This document shows, piece by piece, positions 24,501 through 37,700 of a DNA stretch of 64,000 bases (the stretch's first letter is position 1; every line of letters begins with the position of its first letter). This DNA comes from Anseranas semipalmata. Taxonomy: Eukaryota; Chordata; Aves; Anseriformes; Anseranatidae. The stretch covers positions 657,460 to 721,459 of the forward strand of contig VXAA01004298.1 of NCBI GenBank assembly GCA_013399115.1, written 5' to 3'. The position numbers and the translations under genes are program-made. The notes beneath the pieces are model-generated. The model was not told the DNA's origin and made no database searches. It saw only the letters and a list, made by a program, of their open reading frames with translations.

Positions 24501-27500
24501 CAAGGTCTCATTTCCCTACAAAAGACCATGCACGTGCTCCATGTGGGACAGGAAGTCTGTCGCAGGGACGCTATTCTGCGTGCCTGGACTCCTGTGTTAC
24601 TGCATGAAGTCACCCACACTCCTTTGTTTCTCTTCTCAGCACAAACAGATGGAGCCTAGGAAAGTCTTTAATAAGGTGCTGTACTTTCTAAGCTGAATTT
24701 CTGTCCTTCCACAAGTTCAGTAACTTTCCTCTCTGGCCTGAATGTATTAAGAAAGATTTAAGCGAAGTCAAAAATACAGTAAATTAAAGAAAATTTATAA
24801 ACCTGAACTTTGTATTTTTAAACTATTTCTGTTCTCCCTCCCCTGAACTTCAGCTTTTTTTCAAATAAATTATTTTTTTAAGAATACAATATTTAGTTAT
24901 CCGCAATGAGCGTTCTTTTGCCCTTGTCTACGCTGCTGTCAGACTATTTCTTTGTCTTCACACTTCCTTTCTTCTATAATAGATCTTTCATTTCAAGTGC
25001 TTCAGTACTCATGTTCTGCTTTAAAGATCAAATTACAAATTAGTTTTATCAGATAAAGTGCGTTCTTGCCACAAACCCAATGTTATGTTTCCTTTTCCAG
25101 TTACATTTCTAATTCTTCAGTCATGTAATTTGCCTAAGCCATTATCATGTATTGACATAGTTCGCAAGCTGTACAATGCGAAAAACATTTTATTACTGCA
25201 CAATTTTCAATATACAAGCTTTGCTACATTGAATTTTATATAGTCTGCTTGAGCAAGGTCATACCTGCATTTCCAGTTATTTCTTACATCGGTTGGTGTG
25301 ATTAAATTGAAAATATAAATCACTGAGTTGTTGAGTCTTGAACTATAAATAGACACTAATAGGCAATTTTCTATTAATTTTCCTCCTGAATAGTGGAGCT
25401 ATTTGCCTAAGAGCAGATCTCAAAAATATTGTAGAGTTTAGATTATGTAGAAGATTTTTTTCTTGCTGACTCACTAGGATTTTACTCCTAGATGAAAACA
25501 ATCTAGAAAGAGCTCATATCCAAAGAATTCTTTTGATTAGTTCCTTAAAACTACTCAGAGGAAGAAGTCCTTGCAACCCTCCTGCTGTATGCTGCTTCTG
25601 GAGGTCACTACTACGGATTTCCAGAATCTTATCAGAAGGGAATTGCAATGATCTTTTGTTACCACTGCAACCCCATTCCCACATGTTTTGGATGTGATTA
25701 TTGCCATGGAACTCTGAAAAGGGAGTATTTCCAGTCCACCTTGACAAAATAATAACCAATTAAATGTTAAAAAGAAATCATACAAAGACCACTACTCATA
25801 CAAGTAGCTGAAGAGGTAAGACAAAGAATCTACAGATATTAAATGCTAAGGTGTGATGTAAAACAAGGGAAATTAAAAGAAAGGGTGCATACTGCAGTGC
25901 AACTTTCAGACAGGTCTCGAGGAATCATCATTTGATGCATTCTCTGCTTGGTGCTTCACAAAACTACAAACCTGGCTTTAAAGGTGGCCACCTGAGAAGT
26001 CAGTAGCATGCAGTTGAAGAAAATGTGAAAGTCACAGCTCTTAATACTATCCAGGACAAGAGTCCATTTCTCTGAAGCAGCTTTCTACTACCTTAACCAT
26101 GAAAAAAAAAAACATTTTCTATCTTCCCAAAATTACTCTTCTGCGCACTGTGCAAATTCTGCAGTAGTCTATACAGGAGTCATGATAACCCCAGCCTTTC
26201 TCATTATATGACATTGATTCATCCCCAGTGCTCTACAGGACACATAAACCTAATGTGAAACACCACATACAATCATGCAATTTAAAAGAATGCTACCATA
26301 ATGAAAGCATTTCAGAGGGGTGTTTATATCTTGTTAAACAACAAACTGCTCAGGAAGACAAGCTACTTCCACATCTAGAAAGCCACTGAAAAGAGATGTG
26401 GCCATACAGCTAGTGAATTATTACTAAAGAGACTGTCAACAAGTCCTCCTCCTAAACCAGATCATTGTTTCACCCAGGAGTATTTATACCAGCTACAAAT
26501 TAAATGTACAATCTTTCCTTCTACTCCTCTTTTTTGATGGATTTTCTCAGGGTACTTATTAGAAAGTAAGGTAACTGATCTCCCACAGGAGTCTCAGAGT
26601 GACTCCTAAAGCAGATTGAGGGATGACAGATCCACTTTACGGTAATAGTAAAATTCTTCCATCCTGACTAGAAAAAGCTTTTAGAAAGCTTTCTCCAAAA
26701 TCATTACTAAAGCCCAGATTGAAGGCCTCCATTTCTTTGTTAAAGACAGCTTCTGCAGACCTTTCGCTGTGGTGGAAGTGTTAGCTTGACATACAAACAC
26801 TGTTAAGGGCCCAAATCTTCGCACTAGAATACGGGAATTCTGCTTGCCTCTTTCCCTTCTTCCTCTTCATTTTCCCCACTGTTCACAGAATAACAGGGAA
26901 AAATGACCAATTCTGATGTCAGCATTGTTGAAATTTATTTTGTAAATATTCTGACCTGTACTTATCCAATTAGTTTTGAATTCCTTTGTTTTATTTTTTA
27001 AGTGTCTACACTCTGCACTCTCACAATCATCTTTGGTCATCTATTTTGCATGAGCTATATGATCATTTACTATGCCCTGTAAAAAGAAAACCTACCTTTG
27101 TCTAGGATCAATCCCTTTCCAAGTATGTAGCCCTCCCTATAAAACATCACGCAAATACCTCAGGCAGCAGACCTACAGAAATAATCTTTTTCATTATTGA
27201 GACAGTTGCATGATGAGAGGCGACACAATGAGAGGATGATGATGAGGGTAACTGAAGAAGAAAATAGCGTTGTTCTTCAAATGAGGTCCAAAAAGGACTA
27301 CACAGCTGTTTCTGCATGGAGACCCAGCACTCTCAGTGGCGAGTTGAACAGATACTTATTTTTCTTATGCTTCTGTTGTTACTTTCAAATAAGTAAGGCA
27401 GGAACATCTGTCAGATTGAGGGATGAAAAGAGATCCTGATATTTTTCAACCGTCTGAAACTGGCAAACCTCTGCTGTAAGAGACATGAATGTCACAGAAA

Positions 27501-28200
27501 CATAAGCAGAGACCACAGAAATACTCTGAGCATTACTGTGACCTAAATATGAAGAGGAACAGGTAACATGAGCAAATTCTGCTGGGTTCAGTTTGTATGT
27601 CTCTGCAGAGATACTCTGCAAAGAAGAAACAACACAGGCAGCTTCTTCAAAGCAAAGACGTGATCAGAGATCATGTTTATGTCACTGAGTGATGTAAATA
27701 ATTATGCCCTAGAGTTAAAATGGTGCTGAACTTGCCCATGCTAAATTGATTCTTGTTTGATCTGACATTTCCTGGCTTTTATGAAACCAAATATAACATA
27801 TTTATGAATCAGACAGATGTCTTCAATGTTCCAGTGCTGTCAGCAATCCTGCGCTCTGTTATTAAATATTTCATATTGTAATATACAGTTTGTTCAGAGA
27901 GTTACTATCTGGTAAGAAACCTCAGAGGAAAAATCTTAGTCCAATGACCACTCATGTTAACACTTCAAAGGAGCACCAGAATGGCCATTTAAAGTGTAAT
28001 AGTGGCTACAGAATAGTAATCTTATTAAATGCAATTTGAAAAACACTGACTTTTGGTAGAGCAGGGTCAAAACGGGTTGTAAAAACATTGCATCTTGTTT
28101 CTCTAACTTACAGAAAAATGTCGCCTGGTCAGACCAGAGGGAGTCTTCCACTTGCTTTGATGGGACCATGCCATCAACATCAATAGCTGTCAGGTTGATC

Positions 28201-28216
28201 TTTTTTTTTTTTTTTT
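28201..28216. repeat. Poly-T run (16)
   Basis: A 16-base T homopolymer. I see no retroposed sequence upstream of it on the minus strand. Confidence 0.9.
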
Positions 28217-28357
28217 AATGCAGTATTGTTTTACCATTCATTAAATAAAAGTTTGAACGTTTTTGTTTAATTTCAAGTTCTCCACAGACTTAGTACATTA
28301 AAAAGATTAGTCTGAATCAATAGTTAGATCTTGACTTCCCTAATGCTATTTCCTAAT

Positions 28358-28391
28358 AAAAAAAAAAAAGGCAAGCAAGCAAACAAACAAA
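28358..28391. repeat. Poly-A followed by (GCAA)n/(ACAA)n
   Basis: About a dozen A residues are followed by gcaagcaagcaaacaaacaaa, a short tetranucleotide microsatellite. Poly-A grading into a simple repeat is common at old retroposon ends, but no element body is recognisable on either side. Confidence 0.8.
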
Positions 28392-29434
28392 ATCAATGCT
28401 TCTGTTTACTTGCAGAGATCTCCAATGAGCTCTAATGTAGATTCCTTGATAGCTGAGAAGCTTGCACACAGAATGCAGCATAGAATAGAAACCAAGCTTT
28501 ATCTTTTCCTGGTAACATCAGATTTGATCACAGCATCAGTAACTAAAACTTGTCTTGTGCAACTAGTACTATTACAATAATAACGTAAAAAATGAAAATG
28601 AAGAAACCTGTTGAACTGTAGGTTTACCTGACATAGGCCAGTGTTGATCCAATTACCAAAGTAACAGCAGTTAAAAAAAAAAAAATAAATTATAGGCTAA
28701 ACTAGTGATATTGCATAGTATAGTTCTGACAACAGGAAGCAATTGCCCTGGTTATGCAAATAAATACTGACTCAGGCTCCTGATGCAGCTGTGAACCTGA
28801 TGGATGTACCGAGCAGGAGTTCTGCACCAAGTGTTAGCAGCACAAGTTCAAAGACAGCTTATGGGGATAGCTCAGTTAGGGAAACAGGGGAAAGAACTGA
28901 TATCATTCTGACTCTCTTGTAATCCAGGGGAATTAATGAGTATCCTTTCAGCCTTCCAACACAGTAGAAACATTTGCAAGTGCTGTTCCTTCAGTTCTGG
29001 ATCGCAGATCAGACGCTTTTAGAGAGCTTCCTTCAATTTTCTGGTAACATGTAAGCTGCTTTGGTACAGTTCATTTTAGTACACAGCATTATGTGTTTGT
29101 GCTGGTTGTCCATTTATTGTTTGATTTATTGTATTATATTGGACTAGTTTTAATATATTTTCCTTTTTGTTTTGTTTTCCTTAAAAAATTGTTGCTTATA
29201 GGTCAGTTTAATCTAGTTTTACTTACTATTCAGCTAAATCCCTGGAAGCTGCTGTCTTGTTAAGCAGTGCTACATGGATATTAATAACAAATGATATCAA
29301 AGCCACTAGGTCAAATGAATGCTTACTTAAGATAGCACTGTTTGTCACCAAGATAAAACGCCTTGTTAATATTATGCATAAAATCAAGTGATTTTCATTT
29401 TCTGGCATCTGTTTCAGTTCTCCTCACTTATTAG

Positions 29435-29571
29435 TGACTCACATTCATGGCTGTAAGGGAAAAATACTGAGAAAAAGATTTGCTTCATCTCCGGCCGAAG
29501 CTGAGCAGCTGGTGAAACTTTCAGAGGCCCACTGGTTGCTAAAAAATTTGGAAAAGTTAAGACAAATTCAG
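29435..29571 (+). other. Candidate 137-nt coding exon
   Basis: A pyrimidine-rich acceptor (ctcctcacttattAG at 29433-29434) precedes 137 nt ending at a consensus donor CAG|GTACAG. One frame is open throughout and yields an amphipathic, helix-prone peptide including FASSPAEAEQLVKLSEAHW and then LLKNLEKLRQIQ. It would be entered at phase 1 (two bases complete the first codon) and exits in phase 0. Local GC is above the flanks. I do not recognise the protein. A frame of 45 codons can be open by chance, so this remains a candidate. Confidence 0.3.
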
Positions 29572-32377
29572 GTACAGCACTGGAAACCTATGTTGCATGC
29601 AAATGCTACCTTTTACAGCATCATATTCTCCACATACACAGTATGAAGTCCCAGCACAAATCAAAATACCTAGAAACACCTTGATAAATTCTCCATCTTA
29701 TCCACAAAGCCACAATAGATATTGTCCTGTTAAAGTAGCTGCAATTGCAGCATTTTGGTGCCGGAGCCTTCACCAAGCACAGAGTTCATCTTACATAAAC
29801 TTGTCACCTGTAACATCCAAGCTGCATGCAAGGAACTCTGCTTGAGCCGCTGAGAAGGCCAGCCGGAAGCAGCTGGCATGCACATCAGTTTGAATGAGCC
29901 AAAGCGGATATGAAATCTTATGGGACACAAAATGTTCAGGCTGTATTTTGAAATACAGTGCAAACTGAGAACTGTATGAGTTTGCATGAAGTCAAGAATG
30001 TCACGAGATTGTTGCAATGTAAGACAGATGACATATGAAGTACGACATGCCAACTATACTAACTGTATAAACAAAATCTAGGTAATGACCAACAGTCACA
30101 GCACCATTGTAATCTTTCTAGAAGTCATTTACATGTTATTAGCAGTACCGTAACTTCTTAAATAAAGTATCTTTCCATCTGATACTAAATAATGAAGACA
30201 CACTACCAAATCTCTACAAGCAGGATACGTGGAAGATAAATTGAACTAGAAATACAAATGACAAAATAATTGTTAGTTTCAGGCTATAAGGCAGACACAG
30301 GCAATAAATATATAGTCATTCTGCCATGCAAGTTAGATAGAACAAAAAACACAAAAGAAATCAAATATCAGCTAGATGATAATTTATACAGCATTATTTA
30401 CAAAAGACAAGAAATTGTACAGAAATAAAGATGGCAAAGTTCAGCAGCAGTACAGATGAAGTAACTATGGTGACCCTGATCGCATGAAAAATATCTGAAC
30501 AATTTGTTAATATTTGGAGCTTAAAACACTGTGAGACGGCGCTATGTATATTGCCTCCCACACACCTTTGTTTTCCCCCAGATTCTGAGTATAGTTTGTA
30601 CTACAGAGAACATCTCAGACAGACTGTTCTCTTCAGCAGTGACACATACAAATCGGAAGTTGGAAGAATAAACCAAGGAAGATGGCAGTGTCAACAACAA
30701 ATGATGGAAAGAAAGGGGCAGTGCCAAGTGGCTAAAGTAATAAGTATTGTTTTTTTCAAGTGTAAATTACTTTTGCACTTCTAGGTTTCAACTGTTTTTG
30801 AGATGTATAGAGACTGTAAAAAGTAAAGTGATTTATAGAATACATATACCCAGAATGTTTAGAAATGAGAACATACGATCAGTTATTGAGATAGGCTTTA
30901 TAAAGATTGCTGCGAAGTCAAAGCCTTCCCATTAGGAGAGTACTGTACAATCCAATCTGAGACTCACGTTTAACACAATCTTTAATTGACTATTTGTTCC
31001 AAAGGCAAAGTTAGAGCACGAGGTATGGTTTGCTGAAGGGAGCTACTAGCTGTGATTGCCACCCAGCCGGCCAGAAAGAGACATTTAAGGACTTAAAATT
31101 TAAGAATACCTAGTGACTTTAAAATGTCCTTTCAGAAAAAGGATGAACAGGATTACCAACAGCTGAAAAAGACAACCAACCATTCTAGTGGCCTTCCTGT
31201 CACTGTATAAACTGTACAGTTAGAGAGGCCAAACAAAAAGAAATTCGAAGTTAACCAGTGCTCGGAAAGGGGAATCCCACTGTTTGATTTGTTTTTTAAC
31301 AAAGAGCTATTGGAAGGAGGAATAGATGTTCTTATTTATACACAACTCATCAATTTGCTAAGTGTTGCTGTACCTTTTACACTCTTGTCTTCTATTAAAA
31401 CCACTACTATAATTGTCTATTGCTTCTCATAAGGAGAATTTTCATGCAAGACACAATTACATCAATAGATATAATACCATTTTAGAGCCATGCAAAATTA
31501 CAGATTTCAGTTTCATCTGGAAAAATGTTGATCATATCACAATCGGAATGAGTATGATCATATTTTAAAATCATCATTTAAAATAAAAACATGTACCCAG
31601 GAAGGGGCAAAGTAGATCCATTCCGCTAATCATTCTCTCCCCTCCATACAAAGGCAAGAATAACAGGAACAGATTTGAGATTAGACTGGATCATACTATT
31701 CCAAGACATTTCCTTTACAGTTTCATCAGCTAATTACACAATTCAGTATCTTATTAAAGTAAGCTTTTTTTAAAGGTGTACTTAAAACGAATATGATTCT
31801 CTGTTTCAGCAATTCAGAGAATCCTGAGTACAGCTTTCGAATAGTGTCTGCACACAGTTGTTTACTAAAATCAAGCCCCAGGTTATGGAAATACTTTTTT
31901 TTTTTTCATATTTCATTTTGTCTCTTAAATTATTGCCTGTTGAAGCAGACATCTCATTTTTTTTTTAAAAAGACTTTTTTACACAACAGCTCCTTATGAA
32001 AGTTTATGAATATTTTCTCAGCTATGTTGTTTCCTCTGTAATTTTTTCCCCATGGTGTAAGTTGTCTAAGATACCAGTTAGAAATTGCTCACCACAATCT
32101 GACATATTATCTTCAGAATAAACAACCACTAAGCACTGATTTGCTACCTTGAATTAAGGAAAGATTCCATTTTATTAAAACATTATCTCATTGTTTTGTA
32201 GAAAACTGATTACTGACTCCCACTATAAATTTCTGTATTTTCTTACATTTTGCATAAATACAGAATTCAGCTGAAGGTAACACGCTGCTCAGTATTTTGC
32301 TTCTGTTGCATCCAAAGTTTTGAATACAAACATAGGTTCAATGAATTATCGGGAATGAAAATTACAGGTAAGAAGGA

Positions 32378-32440
32378 ATTACTGTAGTAAAAGAAATTAC
32401 TGTAGTAAATTACTGTAGAAATTACTGTAGTAAAAGAAAT
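32378..32440. repeat. Short ATTACTGTAG tandem array
   Basis: The 10-mer attactgtag occurs four times, at 32378, 32396, 32409 and 32421, separated by taaaagaa, taa and aa. The outer parts form an 18-bp unit (attactgtagtaaaagaa) seen at both ends. This is a small irregular minisatellite, likely made by successive slippage or duplication events. Confidence 0.88.
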
Positions 32441-33065
32441 CTCAGACCATTAAATTGATATACAAAATAAAACAGACCTGCCAGGTTCTTAACCTGTGGA
32501 AGCAGTGGAGATATGCATATGCATATTGTATGTTTGAAGCAGATGATCTCCCGGAAAGAGAATCCCCACTTGTGATTTAAGGGAGTTTTGCAGCTGTTCT
32601 GCAAAACTGAAAAAATGATTCAAGCATTATATCACCAGTTTTAGATTTATTGCTTTGGCTGGTTTTGGAGGTAAGATTACTTACTTTATCTCATGTGAGA
32701 AAAGAGAGAGTTAAAAAATTAAACAGCCTCCGGAAGGTAAGATTAGTACCAAATTGTAAAGGAAAGAAACATATGCTATATGCGAAATGCTATGGCCATG
32801 CCCTAAATTTAACATATCAAGCTACTATTAAGTATCCCCAGGTCACCTATAAAACACCCAAAACTGCTCTCAAAATTACTGACAGTCATGAGATGATGGC
32901 AGAGGCCTTCAAATAAAGACAGAGAATGAATACAGAGACCCCAGGGAGATAATCACTGATAGTTAATTACTGTTGCTGTAGGAATGCAACCAAGGATCTG
33001 GCTTAGGGATAAGTAAGAAGAACAAAGAGCAGATATACATATATAAATAATTGTGTATATGGTGA

Positions 33066-33088
33066 ATTTTATTTTATTTTATTTTTTT
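33066..33088. repeat. (ATTTT)n simple repeat
   Basis: Four ATTTT-type units end in a T run. It is a pentanucleotide microsatellite. Confidence 0.85.
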
Positions 33089-34542
33089 GAACACCAAGTG
33101 TATTCTGGAGCAAGGAAGAAGAAATCCCCAAGTCACCATTTTCCTCTCCCTGAAGCTGTAGGGATGCAGGTGGCTCACGGAACACCTTCCCCGTTCTTGA
33201 GGGAGATGGGCACCCACTCTTGGAATCCACAGGGGCTGTGGAAGGGCAAGCCTAAACACTAGAGAAAACAGGGTGGATGTTGAGGAGCTTGTAACACTTG
33301 CAACTGTTCTTTATTAGGACATTTTATGGAAATTGCATTCTTTCTTCCATTTCTGTAATAATTAGATCTGGACAAGTAATGATCTTTTATTAGACTAATA
33401 ATAAATTCTTTGCTATGTATATAAAGTTCATATATTCCTGTTCATGCATAAAGAGGTTCTGCACGCAGAAATGCGCATATTGCTTTTGAATATAAAATGT
33501 AACAAATATACAAATTCATTCCTTACATTCAGCCTGCAATGGCCATTTGTATTCACTGGACTGTCATAGAGTGCTAGTCCAGAAAGCTCATTGTGTCTCA
33601 CATAATTCTCCAAATACGGATTGTTTCCGGATACTATTGTATTATGCTAAAAGCTACAGATCATAGTCTTCATTTATACTGCAGAAAGGAATGTTTCTTT
33701 CATACTGTATTTTGAATTTTAACAGCTATTAGCTGAACCTAGCTTGATTTTAAAGAAGAGAAAGAAAAAATAATTGTTTACTGGATCAGTAAAAATACAC
33801 TTTAAAAATTCACCTGTGTTATCAGTATCTGTGTATTAATATCCATGACAGATCTGAAACCCTCCCCATCTTCTAAAAAACATACCTTAAGCTAACCTTT
33901 AAACCTTAACTGTAAGACTAGTTTGTAACAGCTAGAAAAGCATTTAACAAGTACTTAGTAAGGAAAAAACAAATGAAACCCAACCTTTTCATTTTTTAAT
34001 ATGCAAATTTATATCCTCAAAATTAATACTAATTGAGCCAAACTAATATTCTAAAGTAAAAGCACTTTTTTTTTTTTCTCCTGCAAAAATGTCTCCTTTA
34101 AGAAGAGAACAAGTAAAATGACTTGAAATTATGTTAAGAAAAAAACATGGTCCATGGTCTGGAGTCAGTGTATCCATCCATATGTAGCTTGAGTTATTTT
34201 AGCAACAGAACTCTCTAAATCCCTCTCACTAAAAATATCAACTAAATTTTCTTATACCCTCTCATATTTCTTATTTCTCAGATCAAGTGAACCTCAGACA
34301 TCCTGTATTTATAAGTGGTCTTTTGGAATTCAGAAGAAAAGAAAATACTTGTGACATTGAATGTAATTTAGAAAAACAGTTGCCTAGACAATAATTAAAA
34401 GTTAAAGCAGTGATTTGCAATGGCTATCAGAGGAGGTTTAAAATAAATCTTTGCAATCAATATACAAAAGAGTCCCTTAGAAGCAATAGCTTAGGCTGGT
34501 AATATAAACAAACCCTCAAGGCTACAACAGACATTAATTTAA

Positions 34543-34608
34543 GACCAAATTCCACCATGCTTATTCCCACTAGTTATTACCCTGTCTTGCAGGTCCCACT
34601 GAAATGCC
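34543..34608. repeat. Ancient palindromic repeat copy
   Basis: The segment starts gaccaaattccaccatgctt and passes through ttaccctgtcttgcaggtcc to cactgaaatg. That order (ccaaattct... / ...ttacc.tg... / tcccactgaa) parallels one arm and centre of the old amniote palindromic repeat. The right arm is not clearly preserved. Confidence is moderate because the match is from memory. Confidence 0.5.
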
Positions 34609-34745
34609 CTAGTCTCTACAATATAAAGGTGCTACAATTAAAACTTGCCTACCTAGCAGCAATTTCAGTGCAACTAAGCAATTGTAACAAGAGGTAACTA
34701 AGAAATATTTGGAGGCTTCACAAAAGCAAGAAAAAGTTTTAAAAG

Positions 34746-34796
34746 CTGACAAATATTTGTTTCTAAAAACCTGACGAATATTTGTTTCTGAAAAAC
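34746..34796. repeat. 25-bp tandem duplication
   Basis: The 25-base unit beginning ctgacaaatatttgtttct (34746-34770) is followed immediately by a near-identical copy beginning ctgacgaatatttgtttct (34771-34796), with two substitutions and one inserted base. It is a local duplication of moderate age. Confidence 0.9.
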
Positions 34797-37700
34797 TTTT
34801 AGTTCTACGATGCCATCGCTTTTCTAAGCTCCTTTCATTTCCTGCTTTTCTGCAGCATATTTGATAACTTTTCCAGTTTCCTGCATGCTTGATATTCTTT
34901 GCTTAACGAACCTTCAGTTCACAGTTCATAAGTCTATGTATAAAAAAAAATACATCACTGCAGTTGGTACTGGCTCATCCCCTGAATAAATGACCGTTTC
35001 TTCTCATAAGAATGGTCCTTCTAATTCAGGAGCCAGAGTCCGTGGCATTTTGTCATCAGTAATATTGCTGCTGATCCCATTGGAAGAACAGAAAGAAGAA
35101 AATCTGTCTCAACACTTAAGTAATTATGACTAGTCAGAGGGAACAAGGAAGTATCATCCCTAAAAATGAAACCTACTTTTCATTTGGCTATTCTTCTAGT
35201 GTGAATGAAGCCAAAAGCATACAGAAACAAACCTGAATACTGAGGAACTTCAGATACTAACACTTAACTCATTTCTAACCACTGAAGTTAATTCACAAGG
35301 GGGCGGGGGGTGCAGAATTTCTCCATATGAACATTAATTACCCTTCTTTTTCCCTAGACCTTCTGGAAAGATGAAAGCATAAGACTACCTACAGAAAATG
35401 CTATGATTCACTGTCAGTGCCCAAGAACACCAAATAGCCTTGATGTTTGCTTTTCAGAGTCATCAGTGTTCAGGCAAAGAATAATGTGATTTTCAAAACC
35501 TGTTCTATGTGGCATCCTGGGAAAAAATACTGCTCTCCTATTCAGATGTCCTACCTGAATATAGCTAACCTCCATTTAAGCTTTCAAGAATATTGTTATT
35601 GATGTACATACAGGTTTGAAAATTGGAGGCATATGGGAACTGAAGGAGGATTGCTACTAATTCTGGCACTGCAGTCACCTTCCTGTGAAGGAAGAACCCC
35701 AGGATCTCAAATGAAGTGACTGAAGGTAGCCCTCTATTGAGGACTATGTGACAGTATTTTAACACACATAAAATAGAGTGTGAATAACCTGAACAGTATT
35801 TTCCAGGTTAAGAAGCAATTATTTCACTGTTTTCCATTATGCATGCTTAGCTTCTTACAATCATGAAAGATTAAACTTGACCATGACATTTACAAGTCCC
35901 AAGTGCATTTTATTGCTCCTTACATGCATAAAGGTCACAAAGGAGCAACAAGTGTGGGTAATTGCTGGAACATAAATATGACACTGCTGGAATACAGTAT
36001 ACAAAGGAATACATGCAAAGAAATTCTAAATTGATGGCTACAAAGTTAGACACGGTGTTTTTTTGATAAAATACTTGCTGAAGATATGTCATAAACTATT
36101 GACTGGGTGCAGATTGCACGAACAGCTGCACATCTTCTGGTAGGAGATAATGATGTATATGAAAGAACTTTAATTTAATATTAAGCTGATATAATGTGAC
36201 TTCCTGATGTTCAAGACAGTATTTTTAGTCTAAGAAATACCCTTGCTTAGTTACTGAAGCAGCAGAGCTTCACTTTAGACTCAAGCACTCCAATTTTAGA
36301 AGTATTAGGTTGTGGAATTTTCAGCTTTGGCTCTTAATTTAAGTTATATTAGTAGTTTAAACTGTTAACAGTGATGAGCAGTTAGCACTGAAATAGTTAA
36401 TCTATTGATCCTCTGGTATTCCTAAGTTCTCCAAAGCACTGGCAGCACCATGCTTCCATAGAAGACACAAATAGCCTTCTTCTTCATCAAAAAAAAATTA
36501 TGAAAAAAAACAATCTTGTAAAGATTATGCTGTTACATGGCTGGCAAAGCAATAATCCAAACCTTCAGTATGGAAAGATACAATGTTATGATCAGAGGTC
36601 TCAAAAGAAGAAGAAAGCTACCCTCTGAATCTAGAAGGGCTGCAGTTGTGAATGGAGACAAATCAGGCTCACCCCATTGCCACATTTACCTCATAGTTGA
36701 GCCAACACCAGGTATGATTACAGTTATTTTTTTTCCCCACTGAAATTTAAAAAGAAAAAAGAAAAACAAGGCAGCATATTTGATAAAGACATTATTAGGA
36801 TTAGTTCACTGCTGAAAATGATGCATTTTAGGCATGACTGCTCATCTCAGCTGATAGTGACCCTGCGCCGGTGACAAATTGCAGGGGCTCCGCCAGTCCG
36901 TGCTCCTTGCTGTTAAAAGCCCTCACCAAGGCCAATCAGCAGCACACAGGACAGTTACCACAATCTTTTGCCACAGTAGTAGGAAGGAACCTTTCTTGCC
37001 ATTCCACTATTGATTTTCTCCAACCCTATCAGGCTGGGATCTTGGTTTGAGAATCACAAGCATATCTTCCAAGTCCTGTCTTTTTCCTGAGGCATCTTTT
37101 AGCCAAACTGTCCCATACCTAACACATATGCCACATTCATTAAACTTTAATCGTCTTGACTGAATTCACAATTTTATCAGTTAGGTGAATGTTTAGAAAT
37201 ATTAGGAATACAAAGATATTGTGAATATTTCATTATCTTTTTTAACTTGCCAAAACTGGCATTTGGGGGGATGTTGAAAAGAAAAAAAGCAACTATACAT
37301 CTTTGAACAACTCACTTTAGTAATGACCTCCATTAGCCACTGCCTTAATTTTCTCTTCTTACAGGAAGCCCTTTAGCCAAGACTTCTGCAGCATACTGCC
37401 TCATTTACCTGACTTTTTTTTAAGCAGCATGTCATTACTTCCTACCTGAATTTATCAGTGAGCTGTCTATCCTTCTGTGAAGGATCAGCATCTCCCTTCC
37501 AACCCAAACCATTCCGCAATTCCCTTCTTCCAGCAGTTCTTCTCCATCCCACAGCTTAACTGTATGAACCCTGAACTTTCATTTTCTCCAACAGCAGAAA
37601 TAGCTGAAGTAGACAGAGGTGAGTTTGATCAGCCAATTCCCTTAAAGCTTAGGTGTAGCCCTATAGCCACATGTAAAATACTCTACTGTTAATTCTACAG

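Larger units (their letters stand above)
15583..29434. other. Long gene-poor AT-rich stretch
   Basis: No gene is supported across this 13.9 kb. Noted but not called: a moderately GC-richer piece at 16040-16250; a 139-codon minus-strand frame at 22598-23017 and a 143-codon plus frame at 19696-20127, neither with recognisable motifs and both about what chance allows; a segment at 24360-24660 open in several frames at once; and a poly-T run at 28201-28216. A tight minus-strand acceptor/donor pair near 20270-20292 would define only a 20-nt exon. The stretch is probably intergenic or inside a long intron. Confidence 0.5.
29572..34542. other. AT-rich DNA with small repeats
   Basis: No gene is supported. 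The stretch contains the ATTACTGTAG array (32378-32440), a perfect 16-bp palindrome atatgcatatgcatat (32511-32526) and a (TTTTA)n tract (33066-33088). Two GGTAAGATTA-like donor words at about 32671 and 32737 flank a short purine-rich frame that is too small to call. Confidence 0.45.

Noticed and set aside
24363..24696. Region open in two plus frames and one minus frame
   Set aside because: Multi-frame openness points to composition. No splice pair or protein family supports an exon.
32511..32526. Perfect palindrome atatgcatatgcatat as a binding site
   Set aside because: AT-rich palindromes of this size occur by chance, and there is no regulatory context.
36306..36330. Word resembling a mariner terminal repeat (attaggttgtggaa)
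   Set aside because: Only one short partial match, with no partner inverted repeat or transposase remnant nearby.
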